Shown here: positions 62,113 to 64,000 of the stretch, piece after piece | How the letters are laid out: every line of letters starts with the position of its first letter | How positions within the stretch are numbered: the stretch's first letter is position 1 | Assembly: GCF_002003465.1 (NCBI RefSeq) | Contig: NZ_BDDQ01000003.1 | Location: forward strand, 63 to 64,062 | Direction of reading: 5' to 3' | DNA length: 64,000 nucleotides | Origin: Caenibacillus caldisaponilyticus | Lineage (GTDB): Bacteria; Bacillota; Bacilli; Bacillales; Sporolactobacillaceae | The notes under the pieces: generated by a model | Told to the model about the DNA's origin: nothing | What the model saw: the letters and a program-made list of their open reading frames with translations, nothing else | The model's database searches: none | Program-made: the position numbers and the translations under genes

Positions 62113-63561
62113 TTAGAACGGGAATTGGCGGCGTTCTTTTTGCACCGATACCCATTTGACCGTTGTGAATTCCTCAAAGGCGAACTCGCCGCCGTATCGG
62201 CCCAGTCCGGAAAATTTCTCTCCGCCAAAGGGCGTCTCCGGCGTGATGTTGACCGTTTGGTCGTTGACGTGCGCCATGCCGCTTTCCAGTCGACGGGCGA
62301 TGTCGATGCCATGTTCTAGATCTTTGGTAAATACCGCGGCCGACAACCCGTATTCGGTTTCGTTGGCCAAGCGAATGCCTTCTTCATCCGTGTCGAAAGG
62401 AATGATGGTCGCCACCGGGCCGAAAATTTCGCTTTGGGCGAGCTGTGAATCGTTCTTGACGTCCGCGAAGACGAACGGCGTCAGGACGTTGCCGATGCGT
62501 TGGCCTTCGAGGACCAATTTCGCGCCTTCGGATTTGCCAAGTTCGACAAAGCCGAGGATTTTTTCGATTTGCCGTTCATTGATGATCGGGCCGATGATGA
62601 CGTTCGGATCGGCCGGGTCGCCGTACGGAATTTGTTTGGCGCGTTCGACGAACCGCTTCACGAATTCATCGTAATGCTTGCGATGGACGAGGATGCGGTT
62701 TGTAATCATGCAGATTTGGCCTTGGTGAATGTACTTGCCGAAGATGGCCGCATCCACCGCCGCGTCGAGGTCGGCGTCCTCGAGAATGACAAGCGGGCTG
62801 TTGCCGCCGAGTTCAAGAGCGACGCGCTTGAGGTTGCGGCCGGCGACTTCGCCGATGTGCCGCCCGACCGCGGTCGAACCGGTAAACGAAATGATGCGCG
62901 GAATCGGATGTTCGATGAAGGCGTCGCCAATTTCGGGGATGTCTGCGGTGATGACGTTCAGCACTCCTTTGGGAAGCCCCGCTTCTTCATAGATCTCGGC
63001 GATCAGGAACCCGCCGGTGATTTGCGATTGCAGGTCGGGTTTGAGCACGACCGCGTCTCCAACCGCGACGGCCGGAGCCACGGCGCGAACGCTTAGGAAA
63101 AGCGGCCAGTTCCACGGACTGATGATGCCAACGACACCTGCCGGTTCACGGAAGACGAGATTTTCTTTGGTAGGGTCAGCGGATGGAAAGACTTGGCCCA
63201 CGCCCACTTTATCCGGCCAGTTCGCTGTTTCCTTGATGAGATCGATGGTCGCCTGGACTTCCATGGTGGATTTGATGACCGTTGAACCGGTTTCTTTCAC
63301 CAGAAAATCAATGGCTTCTTTTTGGCGCCGTTCCAAAATATCCGCCGCTTTTAAAATGATGCGCCGTTTCTCTTCTGCAGGGACTTTGGCCCATTCCGCT
63401 TGGGCCCGCTGGGCGGCTCGATACGCTTCGTCTATGTCCTCCTTGTTTGCGAGTTTGACCCTATCAATGACTTGGTTGTTGTAAGGATTGGTCATCTCGT
63501 AAACGGTTGCACTTTTGCCGTCTCTCCATTCCCCGTCTATGAATTGTTTGTTCAGTGCCAT
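62113..63561 (-). CDS. Aldehyde dehydrogenase (benzaldehyde/salicylaldehyde type)
   Basis: 482 residues. NAD(P)-dependent aldehyde oxidation: Asn151 in SPWNWPL, Lys in VLKPDLQSQ, Gly motif FTGSTAVGRHIGE near 226-238, general base Glu250 in LELGGNSP and nucleophile Cys284 in GQICMITNR. IRGGTDG-type features absent; the PDLQSQITGG and GQICMITNRI segments resemble the YfmT/benzaldehyde dehydrogenase branch. Substrate is inference. ATG 63561 is preferred with AAAGGAG 11 nt upstream. Own terminator. Confidence 0.92.
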   Translation of the reverse strand: MALNKQFIDGEWRDGKSATVYEMTNPYNNQVIDRVKLANKEDIDEAYRAAQRAQAEWAKVPAEEKRRIILKAADILERRQKEAIDFLVKETGSTVIKSTMEVQATIDLIKETANWPDKVGVGQVFPSADPTKENLVFREPAGVVGIISPWNWPLFLSVRAVAPAVAVGDAVVLKPDLQSQITGGFLIAEIYEEAGLPKGVLNVITADIPEIGDAFIEHPIPRIISFTGSTAVGRHIGEVAGRNLKRVALELGGNSPLVILEDADLDAAVDAAIFGKYIHQGQICMITNRILVHRKHYDEFVKRFVERAKQIPYGDPADPNVIIGPIINERQIEKILGFVELGKSEGAKLVLEGQRIGNVLTPFVFADVKNDSQLAQSEIFGPVATIIPFDTDEEGIRLANETEYGLSAAVFTKDLEHGIDIARRLESGMAHVNDQTVNITPETPFGGEKFSGLGRYGGEFAFEEFTTVKWVSVQKERRQFPF

Positions 63562-63892
63562 GACATACATCACTCCTTTCACTGAATATTGTAGTCCCGT
63601 CTTTTAATCGCTTTCAAATCATATGAATTCGTATTTAATAATTGATATAAAATATTTAAAGTGAGGCCTTTATGCTTGGGATTCTCAAAAGCGCCGCCCG
63701 TTTCTTTCATGCGTGGTATCGGGTTGATAGAAGACGATAAAGGGAATAGGACCGAGCGGCGAAACATAGACTGATGATTGGGTGTCTGGATCTCGGAGGC
63801 GAACGGGCGGATGCCTCGCCGCAAAAATGTGCTTTACCTTTATTCTGGATTGTATTAAGATTAAAAACAGGAAATGTGACGGGGGTATGAGC
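63562..63892. other. Divergent intergenic region at the right end
   Basis: 331 bp, no gene. AT-rich near 63620-63660 (dehydrogenase promoter side) and near 63845-63870 (promoter side of the partial gene). Confidence 0.4.
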
Positions 63893-64000
63893 GTGGACTT
63901 GATGAAGCTCAAGGGAATCCTTGAGATCCTCGGCATTTGTGTGACCGTCGCGATGTCTTATGTCTTCATCATTAATCTTGTTCTCGGCATTCAAAACCAA
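63893..64000 (+). CDS. Start of a membrane protein gene, cut by the window edge
   Basis: GTG 63893 has GGGGG 7 nt upstream (ATG 63887 is nearer). The open frame runs to the edge without a stop and encodes MDLMKLKGILEILG then a strongly hydrophobic helix (VTVAMSYVFIINLVLGI). It looks like a first membrane helix. Family cannot be judged. Confidence 0.5.
   Translation, partial: MDLMKLKGILEILGICVTVAMSYVFIINLVLGIQNQ

Overview
The window looks like chromosomal DNA of a spore-former-type Firmicute (Bacillales, probably a moderately thermophilic, mid-GC Bacillaceae or Sporolactobacillaceae relative). Supporting evidence: strong AGGAGG-type ribosome binding sites with GTG and TTG starts, a Rap-Phr cassette, a liaIHFSR-type envelope-stress locus, a qoxABCD menaquinol oxidase, a HelD RNA-polymerase recycling factor, and a CRISPR repeat of the ATTGAAAC-ending type common in thermophilic bacilli. 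I see no rRNA, tRNA, phage block or intact insertion sequence. The species call is inference.

Layout. 1-862 is the leader-distal part of a CRISPR array (13 repeats, no cas genes in view). 1355-5035 holds a small membrane protein and a three-gene ABC exporter whose first permease carries a peptidase-M1-like ectodomain. 5252-7511 has pepT and a nucleotidyltransferase-like gene. 7994-13399 is a beta-glucoside (lichenan/cellobiose) PTS operon: a LicR-type regulator, a tandem EIIB-EIIB protein, EIIC and a GH4 6-phospho-beta-glucosidase, but no EIIA. 13565-16399 (minus strand) has an L,D-transpeptidase lipoprotein and a rap-phr pair whose Phr precursor carries four copies of the same pheromone-like motif. 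16646-18654 holds a multicopper oxidase followed by a beheaded histidine kinase. 18913-24877 is a second PTS: a LevR/CelR-type sigma-54 activator with GAFTGA, a near-perfect sigma-54 promoter, a small membrane protein, EIIB, EIIC and EIIA.

25094-28621 (minus) is phosphate-flavoured: an MFS carrier, a glycerophosphodiesterase and an alkaline phosphatase with Pho-box-like hexamers upstream. 28932-39444 contains two APH-fold kinases, helD, a KinB-like histidine kinase, tpx, a beta-hydroxyacid dehydrogenase, an ATP-grasp protein and an SH3 protein. 39849-43755 is liaI-liaH-liaF-liaS-liaR, with liaH broken by a single-base frameshift. 44107-46759 has a GPH-type carrier, a PIG-L deacetylase and an orphan EIIB. 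46980-51943 has ytfP, an Rrf2 regulator with its target oxidoreductase and matching palindromic operators, rodA and pdxK. 52194-57341 has two lipoproteins of unknown function, an amino-acid permease and msrAB. 57906-61653 is qoxABCD; 62113-63561 is an aldehyde dehydrogenase; a truncated small membrane ORF runs off the right edge.

How genes work together. The two PTS loci probably serve related beta-linked disaccharides, and the EIIA of the second may have to supply the first. The strongest candidates for something new are the multi-copy Phr precursor, the tandem EIIB with an internal start and a coupled leader peptide, and the sigma-54 PTS operon whose activator has a long inserted linker.
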